A stretch of 39,048 nt of DNA, taken from a virus. The stretch spans positions 1 through 39,048 of IMG/VR virus record IMGVR_UViG_3300026097_000046; one strand, 5' to 3'. Shown one piece after another: positions 30,201-37,767 of this stretch. The notes under the pieces were generated by a model. That model was not told the origin of the DNA. It worked only from the letters and a program-made list of their open reading frames with translations, and did no database searches. Numbering within the stretch: position 1 is the first letter of the stretch; every line of letters begins with the position of its first letter. Position numbers and translations under genes: made by a program.

Positions 30201-30457
30201 GAAACGGTGCAGTGAGCGGTGATAATCAAATACTCGCATTTAATAATGGCGATAAGGTAAGATTCAGTGTAAATGCAAGCGGTCATCCATTCCATGTAAA
30301 AACTGCACAAGTTACCGGCACGGGTAGTCAAGCAAGTGGAGTTGATAACAATGGATCAGAAACAGGCAATGTTGATTGGACTATAGGAAGTACTGGCACA
30401 TTCTACTATATATGTCAGTTCCATAGTGCAATGACTAGCACAATAACAGTATCATAA
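27296..30457 (+). CDS. Subtilase with Calx-beta-like repeats and C-terminal cupredoxin-like domain
   Basis: The start is ATG 27296 (MSKKEYIVSLNKG) behind AAAGGAAA. A longer frame from 27254 has no such site. Residues 1-95 resemble an I9-type inhibitor propeptide. The S8 peptidase domain has the full triad: D142 (IVIMDSG), H189 (GHGTHVAG) and S443 (ISGTSMASPQ), with oxyanion N335 (AAGNRS). Four repeats of about 105 residues (about 528-948) look Calx-beta-like, each with NVDEGS, LYWTVTN and TEGAETF segments. The last 105 residues hold H997, H1000 and C1040-x2-H1043-x2-M1046, the ligand set of a type I copper site. No signal peptide is seen. It lies inside the fibre block, so it is probably a virion protein that cleaves surface or fibre proteins. 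The cupredoxin call is by motif only. Confidence 0.88.
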   Translation: MSKKEYIVSLNKGVDYAAFNQEMIATTGSGAIPKRSVDVANARPSSYRNTHYMLTDAEVTELKNDSRVYGITLLPELDDNIMIAPRALQTGDFSKTTLDRGEFLNWGMRRMNEATNPYSGSSVEGGYGYTLDGTGVDIVIMDSGLQVNHPEFQDTEGNSRVVELDWTTASGIAGMPAQSADYYRDFDGHGTHVAGTAAGKTYGWAKNAKIYSLKLAGLEGTGDSGTGTSVTYAFDCIKEWHRDKPIDPTTGAKRPTVVNMSWGYLRFYDSVSSMTYRGVEYTGTDIDTVNERWNFGLIPIFNGQRYITNTRITSVDVDMEELIDMGVHVIVAAGNRSHKIDIPAGDDYDNKAVTNTGEIFYHRGSSPYSLNAHIVGNIDSTIHIDGLEQKAASSETGPGVSVYAPGTDIMSAMSTINKFGATALNNPYPLNANFLINNISGTSMASPQVAGMLSLWLQINPSATPAQGLAFVNSVSKTEQLYDTASTIDYSTDRSLLGGNNRFAFNKFNSNVQLRIGNSIITEVQQPATYTLSSSAASVNEGSAFTITLTTTNVDDGTTIPYTITGVTSADINGSSLNGSFNVNNNTAQVTFNVTADTTTEGSETFVLTLDSLSTSQSITINDTSTTPVPTYTLAPAANNVDEGSTLTFNVTTTDIADATTLYWTVTNESDFTTSSGSFVVTSDAGSFSVTPTADTTTEGAETFTASIRTGSVSGTIVATSSSVTINDTSTTPGDPTYSVTPAANNVDEGSTLVINVSTANVADGTTLYWRATNSEDFATSSGSFVVTSDAGSFSVTPTADTTTEGSETFQIQIRTGSVSGTIVATSSSVTINDTSTTPVPTYDATPTANNVDEGSALTINVVTTNVTDSTTLYWTVTNESDFTTSSGNFTITSNAGSFSITPTADTLTEGAETFTVSIRTGSVSGTIVDTTDSITINDTSTTPAFSPDYTITVTNNGSGAYTLSGTDRNGAVSGDNQILAFNNGDKVRFSVNASGHPFHVKTAQVTGTGSQASGVDNNGSETGNVDWTIGSTGTFYYICQFHSAMTSTITVS
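29313..29811 (+). repeat. Direct DNA repeats within the Calx-beta-like region
   Basis: An 82-base segment at 29313-29394 recurs without change at 29631-29712, and a 65-base segment at 29429-29493 recurs at 29747-29811. Both are offset by 318 bases (106 codons). A further 52-base match links 29271-29322 with 29904-29955, offset 633 bases. Identity at the DNA level shows recent duplication or gene conversion between repeat units. Confidence 0.9.
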
Positions 30458-30467
30458 GGAAACTAAT

Positions 30468-31202
30468 ATGGCTGTACAATTAATTAACATAGGTACAATT
30501 GCAAACGACGGCACAGGAGATGACCTGCGCGAAGCATTTGTAAAAATTAATCAAAACTTCGAAGACATTGATTTACGCAATGATGAAAAAACTAGAGTTA
30601 TAAATCTAGGCGATACTGGCGAAGGTATTTTTCGCAACTTAGTTAACTATCAAATTGAACTTAAAAAAATAGCAGGCGGAGAAAATATTGTTCTTACTGC
30701 TGACGAAGAAAAAATTACAATATCTGCACCGTATGTAGGCGTAGAAGAATTAAGAATTGGCACCGATGGCGACACTATAACATTAGATACTCCTCAAAGT
30801 TTTACTGGAATCGTTGGCGGCACAAATATTACTACTAGTACCAATGAACAAAACGAAATAATTATCACTAATGATCATATCACAAGTCTTGCTGAAGATG
30901 AAAATCCTACACTAATTAGTAATCTTAATGCTAACGGATTTAGTATTGCCGCAGTGAATGCTATTACTGCTCAAACAATAACAGCTGGGCAGTTTACAGG
31001 CAATCTTACAGGCAATGTAACTGGGCTTGTTAATGGAGTAAATCCTGCAGAAACTGCTGCATACTTTGATAATTATTTTGATTTTGGTAATGTTGTTCAG
31101 TCAATAGATAGTATTTTAGATTGGGTAATTGCAGGCGCAGATGTAGACTTTGGTACATTTGGTAATCCAGATCAAAGAATTGTTGACGCAGGAACCTTTT
31201 AA
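30468..31202 (+). CDS. Fibre protein, 244 aa
   Basis: It starts with the shared anchor motif (INIGTIANDGTGDDLREAFV, then KINQNFEDIDL), followed by a beta-rich body with GGTNITTSTNEQNEIIITND, a typical fibre/tip-like segment, and GNLTGNVTGLVNG. The C-terminus is acidic and contains WVIAGADVDFGTFGNPDQR. AAGGA precedes the ATG. Given its modest length, it may link a longer fibre to the virion or bridge between the subtilase protein and the YHYH protein. That is inference from order only. Confidence 0.85.
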   Translation: MAVQLINIGTIANDGTGDDLREAFVKINQNFEDIDLRNDEKTRVINLGDTGEGIFRNLVNYQIELKKIAGGENIVLTADEEKITISAPYVGVEELRIGTDGDTITLDTPQSFTGIVGGTNITTSTNEQNEIIITNDHITSLAEDENPTLISNLNANGFSIAAVNAITAQTITAGQFTGNLTGNVTGLVNGVNPAETAAYFDNYFDFGNVVQSIDSILDWVIAGADVDFGTFGNPDQRIVDAGTF

Positions 31203-31236
31203 TAATTCCGCTAAATATGTATAGTAGAGGAATTAT
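31202..31236 (+). promoter_or_regulatory. Late promoter inside an 8-bp inverted repeat covering the ribosome binding site
   Basis: ATAATTCC (31202-31209) and GGAATTAT (31229-31236) pair perfectly. The late promoter GCTAAATA (31210-31217) lies in the loop, and the 3' arm overlaps the AGAGGA ribosome binding site of the gene at 31240. Transcripts begun here near 31224 lack the 5' arm and leave the site free. Read-through transcripts can form the hairpin. T4 gene e is controlled in this way. Confidence 0.65.
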
Positions 31237-31239
31237 CTA

Positions 31240-34200
31240 ATGCCAACATATGAAATTGTTTCAGATACTACGTTAGTAGCCGAAGGATCACGTCTAACTT
31301 TTACGGTTAATACAACAGATGTTGCAGATTTAACAAATCTGTACTGGACTACTGCTGTATTTTTAGGTAATATAACTACTGAAACATTTACTGATCAGCA
31401 AGTTGCCGGAACTATTGCAGTTGAAAATAACAGGGCACTATTTACTAGAACTATAGATTACAACACAATCTCTGAAGGTGAGAAAAAATTTGCTATTCAG
31501 ATAAGAGTAGGTTCTGCTACAGGCACAATTGTAGCTACTAGTGAAACCGTAACTATTAAAGCTGATCCATTTAATCCAAACGTATTAAGTTTAGAATCAA
31601 CAACAGGCATAGAACCTAGTAGAACCGTTTTTGCAAAATCAAGTACAAATTTACGAGTAGTATCTGACGGATTACCTGCGCCTGCTTCAGTAGCAGATCT
31701 TCCAGACCTAGAAGTGCAAAATTATGATTTTAATTTTTTATACAGAGCAGGACAAAATACACAATCTCCGCAAAGTACAATTAATACTGATATAGGTATA
31801 TTTGTAAATGGTGTTGTTTTTAGACAATTTAAAAATGATATTCAAATACCTAATACTACTATAAAAAGACCCAGAGATTTAAATTTTCATAGTGCATTTT
31901 GGAAACAATTTTACGACTTTAATTTCGAAAGCGGCATAAACAATAACGGAAAATATGTATATCAAGATGGTTCATTTTTTACTTCATCTTGGACAGACAT
32001 GTGGCAAAGAAATAGTTATTTTAATCAATACTTTTCTCACGCTGACGGACATAGTCAAATTATAGGTTGGTGCTTTGACGGCTATCCTATCTACGGACCT
32101 ATTGGATACCAAAATCCAACTGATCCTTCTTCATCAACTAAACTAATAGAATCTAGCTGGCGTACTAAATTAACAGATGCTCATCGTCCCGGCGGGTGGA
32201 AGTATGACGACACAATACAAACACCAAAAGGTGATGTAGATCTCCTTCCAGGAGCATTTATTGAAGACTACGAATATAAAAGAAACCTAGGAGATCTAGA
32301 TGAACACAACGGACGTTATTGCGTTACTCCAGATTTTCCGAATGGCACATATGCATACTTTTTAACGTTTGACGAAAGCTTTACGCCTGTATATCCTTAT
32401 ATTGTAGGACCTACAACTAAACAGAAACAATCTTTTAGAACAATAGTCCAAGAAGATATAGATTATAATAGGCTTGATAGTTTATGGAATGTACCTAACG
32501 GACAACGTCTTGCAACACTGGTTGAACGCAATCTAGTTGACATTGAACTTCCTATTGTAAATGGATACGATGTAGATTTAGAAATAATTAGCGGATCAAT
32601 TCCTAACGGAACTAGACTTGTTGGCAATAGAATTGAAGGTACGGTGTATGAAGTTGCATACGATACGGTATTTACAGCAGTAGTAAGAGCTAGTATTAAA
32701 GATCGTTTTGAAGATAGAACTATAGAAATAGTAGTAACAGGTCCTGACGATCCTGAATGGATAACAAACGAAGGCTTATTAAGAGTAGGTAGTAATAACT
32801 CATTGTTTATCTTAGATAGTGAAATACTAGATTATCAACTAGTTGCTACAGATACAGATTTACCAGCAGGAGACGAATTAGATTATTTCCTAGCAGAAGG
32901 CGACGGCACATTGCCGCCGGGGATAACACTTACTAGAGACGGAAGACTACAAGGTGTAACAGAACCTTTACTAAGTTTAGACAAACGTTTTCAAGGTGGT
33001 GGTTATGATACTATGCCATTTGGAGATTTTCCAATGGATTATGCTGTTGCTAGTTCAAACGGATATGGTAGTTTCTATTATGACACAGCAGTATATGGAT
33101 TTAACGAACCGGTAACTAATTTAAGAAAATTAAATAGATATTATCCATTTGTTGTTACCGTTACAGATGGTGAAACATTTGTTAAACGTGAATTTGAAAT
33201 TTATGTTGTAGGCGACGATTTCTTAAAAGCAGACAATACCGTGATGCCAGCAAGCACAGGTGTATTCACAGCTGACAATACACACGTTAGAACTCCAACA
33301 TGGATTACTCCAAGTGACCTAGGATTTAAACGTGCTAATAATTATGTTACAATTTACTTAGATGTTATCGATAATCCTACACTTGAAGGATTAATGATTT
33401 ACACACTCGAAGATATAAATGATGACGGTAGTGTAAGTGAACTACCTCCAGGATTATCTCTTGATAGTCTAAATGGAGAAATTGTAGGTAACATACCTTA
33501 TCAACCTGCAATAACTGAAGACTATAAATTTACCGTACGAGCAACACGGTTTACTACTGATTTAGATCGAGTAACGGTTTTTGCAAACTTTTATGAAGAT
33601 GTTCTTTTAGGTAAAACAAGTTTTAAAATCTATAAGGTAGACTTAACTGGAAATGCAGACGGCATCAATGATTTATTTCAATTGATTGGAAATAAAATTG
33701 TTCTCGAAGGACGCCAATATACTGTAACTAACGTAGATGATAGAAATGCAGAATATGATACTATTTTCTTAGATCAAACACTTGCACCTAGTATAAGTTT
33801 AGTTTTAAGTAGAACTGCTCAATCAGGTGAAAGTGTAATCTTTACAAGTAGATTAAAAGAACAAGATAAAAGCAAATATAAGAATAGTATATTAAAGTTT
33901 GAAGAAAATGAACAATATAGAATTGTTGATATAACTCCTTATATCGAATATGAAGTAAAGCAACAAGAGCCTAGCGAAAACGGGTTAATTCCATATGATG
34001 CTATTAAGACATACAATCCTGAAGAAAACTATTTTAATAATGATATAGCACAATTTCCAGATACTAAATTTTATAAGTACGACGGAACAACGTGGACTGA
34101 AATAAGCGAAACTATTGTTGATATTAGCACAGCAGACAGAGTAGCAACTGCTAAACGAGCTCTTGAAGATACATTTGGCGGAACAGCATACATAAGTGTT

Positions 34201-35922
34201 AAAGACGAAAACACTTGGAGAATTGTACTATTAAGCACTTCTACTAGCAGAATATTCCAAAACATAAGAAACTTCTTTGCACCTGATGGCGATAGTACAA
34301 TTACAAAAGTAACGCTGATTAAAGATAACGAAGATAGAATACAGCTTGATACTAATTTAAGTAGACAACTTAATCAAGGCAGAAACATAGGTATTGCTTT
34401 GTTTAAGAATGACGGGTTCAGTAAAGATTTTGTTGTTGCAGCACAAGACGAAGTTGATATACCTAGTACTGCAAAAACATTCGATATTAGAGTAATAGGT
34501 GAAATTGATTCTAATATCAAATGGATCACAGATGCAGATCTAGGAACAATTAATGCAAACAGAACAAGTACTCTAAAAATAATAGCAGAAACTACCGTTC
34601 CGGATACTAAAATGGTATATGAAATTGTTAGTGGAAAACTTCCGTTTGGAATGTATCTAAGCTACGATGGAGAAATTATCGGCGAAGCTAATCAATTTGC
34701 TAATGACAACCTTTTAGGATTAACTACTTTTGACGATAGATTGATGACATGGGACGGATTTGCACCAGGTGATACTACGTTTGATAGAGACTATAAATTT
34801 ACGGTCAAAGCAAGAGATAGATTTAACTTTACTGCGATTGAACAAGAGTTTACATTAAGAGTAAATGATCTAGACAATACGCAATATACTGATGTTTATA
34901 TGCGTCCAATGTTGCCTCCGGAACAAAGAGAATACTACAGAACATTTATTAGTAATCCTGACATATTTGAGCCTAGTAAAATTTATAGACCACAAGATCC
35001 TAAATTTGGTTTACAATCTAATCTTGATATGCTAGTATATGCAGGTATTGAAGCTAAAGAAGTAAATGAGTTTGTAGCAGCAGCAGCTAAAAATCACAAA
35101 AGAAAACAATATGCTTTAGGCGAATTTAAATCTGCCAAAGCACAACCTGTTGGTGAAGACGAAATTTATGAAGTTATATATCTAGAAGTAAAAGATATAA
35201 ACGACGGTGAAAATAACAGCGGCACGTTAACTTTAGACGGAGAACCGATAGGAAAAACACGTAATAGTATTAATATTAGAAATTCTAAAAAAATTACAGC
35301 AGATAGTATACAATACAATGTAAAAGATGATGTTACTAAAACTGGTGCAGGATTTGAAGAATTACCTGTGTATACTAGACAAATTGTTAGATTTGTTTTA
35401 ACAGAGAACGAAGAGCTTATTATTGAAACAAGAGATTCCGAAGTTTCGATTGATACAGATCAACAAGATTTTGATCTGCAGATCCGAGGCAACGGAGACA
35501 TCAGTATAGAGTTACAGGTATTAGAAACAGAACCTTATAGATTTAGACCTAACCCTGAAAATACTATTAAAGCAGATAGTAATGCTATTAAAGCAAATAG
35601 TACATATGACCAAACAAGGTATATATCTAACATTACAAACATGAGAGATAATATATCACAGATTGGTAATAATGAAAGAAACTTTTTGCCGTTATGGATG
35701 AGAACAAGTCAGAACGGTTTTCAAGAATTAGATTATATTACTGCAATACCTATTTGTTATTGTAAGCCAGGTTACTCAGAAGATATATTAAATAACATTA
35801 AACGATATGGATTTGATCCAAAAAGAATTAATTATGACATAGATCGTTATATTGTTAAACAAACAGATGGCAATAATAAAGAACAATTTGTAGTGTTCGC
35901 AAATTACCAATTCAATGTTTAA
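31240..35922 (+). CDS. YHYH-domain virion protein, 1560 aa
   Basis: Residues 1-110 form a Calx-beta-like unit (VAEGSRLTFTVNTTDVADLT, then NLYWTT) akin to the repeats of the subtilase gene. Residues about 165-390 match the YHYH domain: FSHADGHSQIIGWCFDGYPI, YGPIGY, then LDEHNGRYCVTPDFPNGTYA, YFLTF. Ig-like or cadherin-like segments follow (LPPGITLTRDGRLQGVTEPL near 560 and PPGLSLDSLNGEIVGNIP near 745). The C-terminal part ends in LPLWMRTSQNGFQELDYITA, IPICYCKPGYSEDI, a region typical of large T4-like marine phage structural proteins. It is probably a baseplate or tail-associated adhesin. The promoter and hairpin at 31202-31236 control it. Confidence 0.87.
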   Translation: MPTYEIVSDTTLVAEGSRLTFTVNTTDVADLTNLYWTTAVFLGNITTETFTDQQVAGTIAVENNRALFTRTIDYNTISEGEKKFAIQIRVGSATGTIVATSETVTIKADPFNPNVLSLESTTGIEPSRTVFAKSSTNLRVVSDGLPAPASVADLPDLEVQNYDFNFLYRAGQNTQSPQSTINTDIGIFVNGVVFRQFKNDIQIPNTTIKRPRDLNFHSAFWKQFYDFNFESGINNNGKYVYQDGSFFTSSWTDMWQRNSYFNQYFSHADGHSQIIGWCFDGYPIYGPIGYQNPTDPSSSTKLIESSWRTKLTDAHRPGGWKYDDTIQTPKGDVDLLPGAFIEDYEYKRNLGDLDEHNGRYCVTPDFPNGTYAYFLTFDESFTPVYPYIVGPTTKQKQSFRTIVQEDIDYNRLDSLWNVPNGQRLATLVERNLVDIELPIVNGYDVDLEIISGSIPNGTRLVGNRIEGTVYEVAYDTVFTAVVRASIKDRFEDRTIEIVVTGPDDPEWITNEGLLRVGSNNSLFILDSEILDYQLVATDTDLPAGDELDYFLAEGDGTLPPGITLTRDGRLQGVTEPLLSLDKRFQGGGYDTMPFGDFPMDYAVASSNGYGSFYYDTAVYGFNEPVTNLRKLNRYYPFVVTVTDGETFVKREFEIYVVGDDFLKADNTVMPASTGVFTADNTHVRTPTWITPSDLGFKRANNYVTIYLDVIDNPTLEGLMIYTLEDINDDGSVSELPPGLSLDSLNGEIVGNIPYQPAITEDYKFTVRATRFTTDLDRVTVFANFYEDVLLGKTSFKIYKVDLTGNADGINDLFQLIGNKIVLEGRQYTVTNVDDRNAEYDTIFLDQTLAPSISLVLSRTAQSGESVIFTSRLKEQDKSKYKNSILKFEENEQYRIVDITPYIEYEVKQQEPSENGLIPYDAIKTYNPEENYFNNDIAQFPDTKFYKYDGTTWTEISETIVDISTADRVATAKRALEDTFGGTAYISVKDENTWRIVLLSTSTSRIFQNIRNFFAPDGDSTITKVTLIKDNEDRIQLDTNLSRQLNQGRNIGIALFKNDGFSKDFVVAAQDEVDIPSTAKTFDIRVIGEIDSNIKWITDADLGTINANRTSTLKIIAETTVPDTKMVYEIVSGKLPFGMYLSYDGEIIGEANQFANDNLLGLTTFDDRLMTWDGFAPGDTTFDRDYKFTVKARDRFNFTAIEQEFTLRVNDLDNTQYTDVYMRPMLPPEQREYYRTFISNPDIFEPSKIYRPQDPKFGLQSNLDMLVYAGIEAKEVNEFVAAAAKNHKRKQYALGEFKSAKAQPVGEDEIYEVIYLEVKDINDGENNSGTLTLDGEPIGKTRNSINIRNSKKITADSIQYNVKDDVTKTGAGFEELPVYTRQIVRFVLTENEELIIETRDSEVSIDTDQQDFDLQIRGNGDISIELQVLETEPYRFRPNPENTIKADSNAIKANSTYDQTRYISNITNMRDNISQIGNNERNFLPLWMRTSQNGFQELDYITAIPICYCKPGYSEDILNNIKRYGFDPKRINYDIDRYIVKQTDGNNKEQFVVFANYQFNV

Positions 35923-35926
35923 CAGC

Positions 35927-35934
35927 GATAAATA
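35927..35934 (+). promoter_or_regulatory. T4-type late promoter GATAAATA
   Basis: GATAAATA ends 21 bases before the ATG at 35955. AAAGAGGAAAC between them is the ribosome binding site. Confidence 0.7.
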
Positions 35935-35954
35935 AAACGTAAAGAGGAAACAAC

Positions 35955-36566
35955 ATGAGTGATATTATTATAGAAACACTTGATTCTGCATATCCTGTAG
36001 CAGGAGTAGATAACGATACACAAGGGTTTCGTGACAACTTTCAGATTTTAAAAGATGCACTGCGTACTGCAAAGGCTGAAATTCAAGCATTAGAAGATAG
36101 TGCAGCTAGACTAGATGTTGAAAACAATTTCAACGGTACTACACTAGTTGATTCAAATATGAAAATGACAACTGAAGCTTATTACCCTGCAGGCACAGCA
36201 GTCAATGGAAATTTCAATATTAGTTTCTTAAACGGACACTATCAATCACTTACACTAAACATCGGAGCAGTAAGTTCTTTTACTATTAATTTCCAAGATT
36301 GGCCTGATAGCGAAAGATTGGCAACTAGCACTTCAAAGATTACTCTTTTATTAAGTGGTGTTGATAGACCAGAAGGTGAAGATTCGGGTAGTGAGCCAGC
36401 ATCAGTGTTATTTACTAGCGACACTGGCGGCGAATTAAAGTATTCACCAAACTTTCCTGCTAACTTTACCATTGACGAGAAATCAAATCCAGTGTGGATT
36501 GAATTTATTAGGATTGCAGATGTAGTATATGCAAACTATATAGGAATCTTTGAACCAGCAGCATAA
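35955..36566 (+). CDS. Fibre or structural protein, 203 aa
   Basis: A variant of the fibre anchor opens the protein (TLDSAYPVAGVDNDTQGFRD, then NFQILKDALRTAKAEIQALE), followed by a beta domain rich in Thr, Ser and Asn (LNGHYQSLTLNIGAVSSFTI) and a C-terminal WIEFIRIADVVYANYIGIFE. Proteins with this N-terminal motif and length are common as structural proteins of marine T4-like phages. It closes the fibre block. No enzymatic motif is visible. Expression is late from the adjacent promoter. Confidence 0.85.
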   Translation: MSDIIIETLDSAYPVAGVDNDTQGFRDNFQILKDALRTAKAEIQALEDSAARLDVENNFNGTTLVDSNMKMTTEAYYPAGTAVNGNFNISFLNGHYQSLTLNIGAVSSFTINFQDWPDSERLATSTSKITLLLSGVDRPEGEDSGSEPASVLFTSDTGGELKYSPNFPANFTIDEKSNPVWIEFIRIADVVYANYIGIFEPAA

Positions 36567-36575
36567 GGATTTAAT

Positions 36576-36815
36576 ATGCATCCAGGCGTAGGCAACCTTA
36601 CACACCTTACCGAAAACGAGTTGGAGGAAAAAATTCTCCAACTTAACCGATATTATTTCACTGCATCTAACGATCAAGTTAGGCAGCAAATTATATTATT
36701 GCTTGACGACTATAAACTAGAAATGGAAAACCGTCGTATTGAAGCAAAAAAACGTCAACAAGAAAATTCTGAAAATGGCGAATCAGGACTTGACGATTTA
36801 ATCAATATATCGTAA
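36576..36815 (+). CDS. Small charged helical protein, 79 aa
   Basis: The protein is almost entirely helical and charged: LTENELEEKILQLNRYYFTA, then NDQVRQQIILLLDDYKLEME, then basic and acidic runs to the end. The pattern fits a family of small hypothetical proteins of T4-like cyanophages and pelagiphages, where the function is unknown. A dimeric coiled-coil or chaperone-like role is possible. AAGGA precedes the ATG, and the gene follows the last fibre gene closely, so co-transcription with late genes is likely. Confidence 0.8.
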   Translation: MHPGVGNLTHLTENELEEKILQLNRYYFTASNDQVRQQIILLLDDYKLEMENRRIEAKKRQQENSENGESGLDDLINIS

Positions 36816-36818
36816 ACT
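36790..36818 (+). promoter_or_regulatory. Possible promoter giving a leaderless transcript
   Basis: TTGACG (36790-36795), 17 bases, TAAACT (36813-36818). The -10 box is weak. The start would fall near 36825, which is the ATG itself, and no ribosome binding site is visible, so leaderless translation is possible. Confidence 0.35.
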
Positions 36819-36824
36819 ATATAC

Positions 36825-37346
36825 ATGCTTATGAAAACAGATGAACTAGGTATTCCACGATTCTCTAATCGCGATCTTATCGATATGATCTATAGTGGTC
36901 ATGCGGATAAGGTGCATGTGGTATTGTGTGATGCCGACGACGATGTAGACCGGTTCAATGCTGCTATGGAAGAACAGGGTCTAGACAAACTACAAAAGTA
37001 TATTCCATTAGATGTAGATCAAAAGACCTTTGACGGTGTATGTCAAGGTGAATGGTTTATGCCTGATGAGTATAAAAAATACCCGATATTTGATTTCTGT
37101 AATAGTCAGTGTACGACTACAGAACAACGGGTTAGAGTTATGGAAGAATTTGAAGCCTTTGTTGAACGTGGGATGTTGCCGCTGTTATGCTACATGAAAT
37201 ATCTTGTAGACTACATGCGTGAGAATGATATTGTGTGGGGTGTAGGACGTGGATCAAGTGTAGCAAGTTATGTGCTGTATTTGATAGGTGTACATCGCAT
37301 TGATAGTATTCAATATGGGCTGGATTGGCGAGAGTTCCTGCGCTAA
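36825..37346 (+). CDS. Fragment related to DNA polymerase III alpha (DnaE)
   Basis: The C-terminal 60 residues (LLCYMKYLVDYMRENDIVWG, then VGRGSSVASYVLYLIGVHRI, DSIQYGLDWREFL) match the palm-domain start of bacterial DnaE (… GRGSxxxSLVAYxLGIT.ID...FERFLN). The protein stops just before the catalytic Asp motif (PDIDIDF) and has no PHP domain, so it cannot polymerise alone. Residues 1-110 are phage-specific. Stand-alone DnaE-like proteins are known in T4-like marine phages. A role as decoy or partner of host polymerase or clamp is inference. ATG 36825 or 36831 may be used. A ribosome binding site is missing. Confidence 0.8.
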   Translation: MLMKTDELGIPRFSNRDLIDMIYSGHADKVHVVLCDADDDVDRFNAAMEEQGLDKLQKYIPLDVDQKTFDGVCQGEWFMPDEYKKYPIFDFCNSQCTTTEQRVRVMEEFEAFVERGMLPLLCYMKYLVDYMRENDIVWGVGRGSSVASYVLYLIGVHRIDSIQYGLDWREFLR

Positions 37347-37349
37347 ATA
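37342..37349 (+). promoter_or_regulatory. T4-type late promoter GCTAAATA
   Basis: GCTAAATA ends 26 bases before the ATG at 37375 and matches the box at 31210-31217. TAAGGAG between promoter and ATG is the ribosome binding site. Confidence 0.65.
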
Positions 37350-37374
37350 TACGTAGTTAATAAGGAGACAACAA

Positions 37375-37767
37375 ATGTCTAAAGTATCACCATCAAGAAA
37401 ACAGTATCGCAGTATGCGGGGAAAGCAAGTAGACATGGACCTGCTTCGCAAGCGCAACGAGCTAACACCAGCAGTGGGTAATGCTCGTGTAAATGCACGT
37501 GGCGACGAACTAGGTCCAGGCGGACAAATTATTCGCAAGCGTGAAGAACTTGTTCAAGAACACTATGCACAAGCAGGTAAAGCAAGATCGGATAGTGGTC
37601 GTGCAAAACCCAAAGAAGAAGAAGAGGTAGTAGTAGAAACTACTGCAACACGTACCACTAAAAAAACAGCAACTCCTGCAGAAGTAGCAGCAGAAGAAGC
37701 AGCACTCGACGATCAGGAAGAGTGGATTGAAGACGACGAAGGCAATTTTGTAAAAAAAGGTGAATAA
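37375..37767 (+). CDS. Conserved-type T4-like phage protein, 130 aa
   Basis: The N-terminal half (KQYRSMRGKQVDMDLLRKRN, then ELTPAVGNARVNARGDELGP) is well ordered in composition and resembles a conserved protein of T4-like marine phages, probably structural or assembly related. The C-terminal half is a disordered acidic/Thr-rich tail (KPKEEEEVVVETTATRTTKK) ending DEEGNFVKKGE-like. TAAGGAG precedes the ATG. The stop overlaps the start of the co-chaperonin gene (TAATG), suggesting joint translation with the assembly chaperone. Confidence 0.75.
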   Translation: MSKVSPSRKQYRSMRGKQVDMDLLRKRNELTPAVGNARVNARGDELGPGGQIIRKREELVQEHYAQAGKARSDSGRAKPKEEEEVVVETTATRTTKKTATPAEVAAEEAALDDQEEWIEDDEGNFVKKGE

